From assembly GCF_013410565.1 (NCBI RefSeq), contig NZ_JACCFO010000001.1:3472001-3536000 (forward strand): a stretch of DNA of 64,000 nucleotides, given 5' to 3'. The position numbers and the translations under genes are program-made. Each line of letters begins with the position of its first letter. The first letter of the stretch is position 1. Shown in pieces: positions 62,421-64,000 of the stretch. The notes under the pieces are model-generated. The model ran no database searches. It was not told the origin of the DNA and saw nothing but the letters and a program-made list of their open reading frames with translations. Source of the DNA: Streptomonospora nanhaiensis (GTDB lineage Bacteria > Actinomycetota > Actinomycetes > Streptosporangiales > Streptosporangiaceae).

Positions 62421-63047
62421 GTGACGGAACCGGCACCGGTGTTTGCCAACGGGGTCGACCACGAACGGCTCACGTCCCAGCTCCGGTTCTACCTTGAGAC
62501 CGACAAGCTCAAGCGGATCCTGCGGCGCAACATGCTCGTGGACGGCTCGCGGCGGGAGAACGACGCCGAGCACTCCTGGCACCTGGCGCTGGCCGCGCGG
62601 GTGTTCGCCGAGTACGCCCCCGAGGGCACCGACATCGATCGCGTGGTCGAGATGCTCGTGCTGCACGACATCGTCGAGATCGACGCCGGCGACACCTTCG
62701 TCTACGACGTGGACCGGTCGCAGTCGCAACTGGAGCGCGAGCGCGCCGCCGCCGACCGCATCTTCGCGCTGCTGCCCGAGGACCAGGCCAAGCGCACCCG
62801 CGCCCTGTGGGAGGAGTTCGAGGCCCGCGAGACCCCCGAGGCGCGGTTCGCCAAGGCCATCGACCGCCTCGCCCCGATGCTGGCCAACTGGCACACCGAG
62901 GGCGGCACCTGGGTGCGCCACGGCGTCACGCGCTCGCAGGTGCTGGAGAAGGTGAAGATCATCGCCGAGGGCTCCGAGGCGCTGGGCGCCTACGCGGTGG
63001 CCCTCATCGAGGACGCCGACCGCCGGGGGTACCTGGCCGCCGGGTGA
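62421..63047 (+). CDS. HD-domain nucleotidase/phosphohydrolase (YfbR-like)
   Basis: A 208-residue HD-superfamily protein: the metal set includes His51 in RRENDAEHSWHLAL, His82-Asp83 in MLVLHDIVEID and an Asp farther on in AIDRLAPML. The subgroup resembles YfbR 5'-nucleotidases and yeast YGK1-type proteins. GTG start with TAGGAGG upstream. Converges with the TauE gene. Confidence 0.88.
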   Translation: MTEPAPVFANGVDHERLTSQLRFYLETDKLKRILRRNMLVDGSRRENDAEHSWHLALAARVFAEYAPEGTDIDRVVEMLVLHDIVEIDAGDTFVYDVDRSQSQLERERAAADRIFALLPEDQAKRTRALWEEFEARETPEARFAKAIDRLAPMLANWHTEGGTWVRHGVTRSQVLEKVKIIAEGSEALGAYAVALIEDADRRGYLAAG

Positions 63048-63087
63048 GCACCCGGCGCCCCGGTACCCGGAATTTCTCCGACCGCCC

Positions 63088-63849
63088 TCAGAACCGCTCG
63101 ACCACCAGGTGGATCGCCGCCATCAGGCCCACGGTCACGATCAGGCCGCGCAGGGCGAAGGGCTTGAGGCGGCGGCCCAGGCGGGCGCCGACGTAGCCGC
63201 CCATCACCGACCCCGCCGCGATGAGCCCCACCACCGGCCACTCCGGCTGGGCGAAGACCGTGTAGAACACCGCGGCCGTGGCGTTGACCACCGACGCCAG
63301 CACGTTCTTGACCGCGTTGATCCGCTGCACGTCCTCGTCCAGCGCCGTGCCCAGGATGCTGATGAGCACGATCCCCTGCGCGGCGGCGAAGTAGCCGCCG
63401 TAGACCCCCGCGCCGTAGACCCCCAGCGGCAGCAGCGGCCCCCGGCCGCGGTGCTCGGCGCCCCGGCGCGAGCGCACCCAGGCCGAGATCCGCGGCTGCA
63501 CGACGATGAGCACGCAGGCCAGCAGGATGAGCACCGGCACCACCAGCTCGAAGACCTCCGAGGGGAGGTTGAGCAGCAGCACGCCGCCCGTGACCGCGCC
63601 GGCGCACGACATCACGGCCAGCCGCGCGGCGCGGCGGCCCTGGCCCTTGAGTTCGCGGCGGTAGCCGATGGCGCCGGTGATGGCGCCCGGCGACAGGCCG
63701 ACGCTGTTGGAGATCGACGCGGTCACCGGGGGGTAGCCCAGGGCGAGCAGCACGGGGAAGGTGAACAGGGTCCCCGAGCCCACGACGGCGTTGATGCCGC
63801 CGGCTCCGATGCCCGCCAGCAGAATGGCGAGCGCCTCCCAGACACTCAT
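63088..63849 (-). CDS. TauE/SafE family sulfite or sulfonate exporter-like permease
   Basis: A 253-residue membrane protein with about seven to eight helices and the TauE start GIGAGGINAVVGSGTLFTFP, plus a second GLIAAGSVMGGYVGARLGRRL-type half near the end. These transporters move organosulfur or sulfite-related anions. ATG 63849 with AAGGGTG upstream. Near the window edge; the upstream 150 bases hold nothing clear. Confidence 0.9.
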   Translation of the reverse strand: MSVWEALAILLAGIGAGGINAVVGSGTLFTFPVLLALGYPPVTASISNSVGLSPGAITGAIGYRRELKGQGRRAARLAVMSCAGAVTGGVLLLNLPSEVFELVVPVLILLACVLIVVQPRISAWVRSRRGAEHRGRGPLLPLGVYGAGVYGGYFAAAQGIVLISILGTALDEDVQRINAVKNVLASVVNATAAVFYTVFAQPEWPVVGLIAAGSVMGGYVGARLGRRLKPFALRGLIVTVGLMAAIHLVVERF

Positions 63850-64000
63850 GGGCACCCTTCGTTTTCGCGAGAGAGGTCGGCGGGGCACGGCGGCGCGCCC
63901 GCGGGGGCGGCCGGGGGCGCGCACAGGCGGCCGCACCGGGCCGCGCCCGCCTCGACCGGTCGACGACCAGGTCGGAACGCGTGTGTGCTGCATACAGTCT

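Overview
The window is 64 kb of very GC-rich actinomycete chromosome. Almost every codon ends in G or C, and many genes look leaderless or start at GTG. The gene content (mycothiol-type DinB protein, DUF3263, XPB-type helicase, CysO-like carrier beside threonine synthase, chaplin, ESX/type VII secretion EccC, FurA-catalase, R2lox) fits the Nocardiopsaceae or their relatives. That family-level placement is inference. I saw no rRNA, tRNA, CRISPR array or complete insertion sequence.

Layout. 1-11 kb: epoxide hydrolase, two tandem CD225-like membrane proteins, XPB/ERCC3-type helicase, R2lox ligand-binding oxidase, scramblase-like protein, Nudix hydrolase, and a DoxX / luciferase-like monooxygenase pair divergent from a LysR regulator. 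11-21 kb: groEL under two CIRCE operators, a CysO-like sulfur carrier, threonine synthase behind a SAM-I riboswitch, trehalose genes otsA and otsB, GrpB, a mycosin-like protein that has lost catalytic residues, and DUF3263. 21-28 kb: an ABC exporter (permease plus ATPase) divergent from a histidine kinase / LuxR-type response regulator pair, a serine hydrolase and an unknown protein. 28.5-39 kb: the type VII secretion region, with a three-ATPase EccC, two coupled accessory genes, and on the opposite strand a large secreted-toxin-like protein ending in an ADP-ribosyltransferase domain, followed by a candidate immunity gene. 39-42 kb: hisE-hisG, a short-chain dehydrogenase and a methyltransferase. 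42-50 kb: accessory genes including a Clp-N protein under two tandem palindromes, a vgb-vat streptogramin-resistance pair, a methyltransferase, a GNAT, a VOC protein, a frameshifted WYL regulator and an HxlR regulator. 50-56 kb: NTF2-like protein, SURF1, a four-domain chaplin with a sortase signal, and the fur-catalase operon. 55.6-56.9 kb: a lower-GC islet (CxxC mini-protein plus pentapeptide-repeat protein) that seems to interrupt an older gene. 57-64 kb: adenosine deaminase, TetR, a hydrolase-fold protein without its nucleophile, a nucleotidyltransferase, CoA-disulfide-reductase-like flavoprotein, HD-domain protein and TauE/SafE permease.

The most interesting unit is the ESX-linked ADP-ribosyltransferase toxin and its partner (35.0-38.6 kb). 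Its features are a helical N-terminal domain with a YxxxE-type export motif, a glycine-rich spacer, a low-complexity Asp/Pro linker, and an R / STS / QxE catalytic signature. Other notable points are the degenerate mycosin, the SAM riboswitch on thrC next to a CysO homologue that already encodes a C-terminal cysteine, and several well-defined but unassigned operators.
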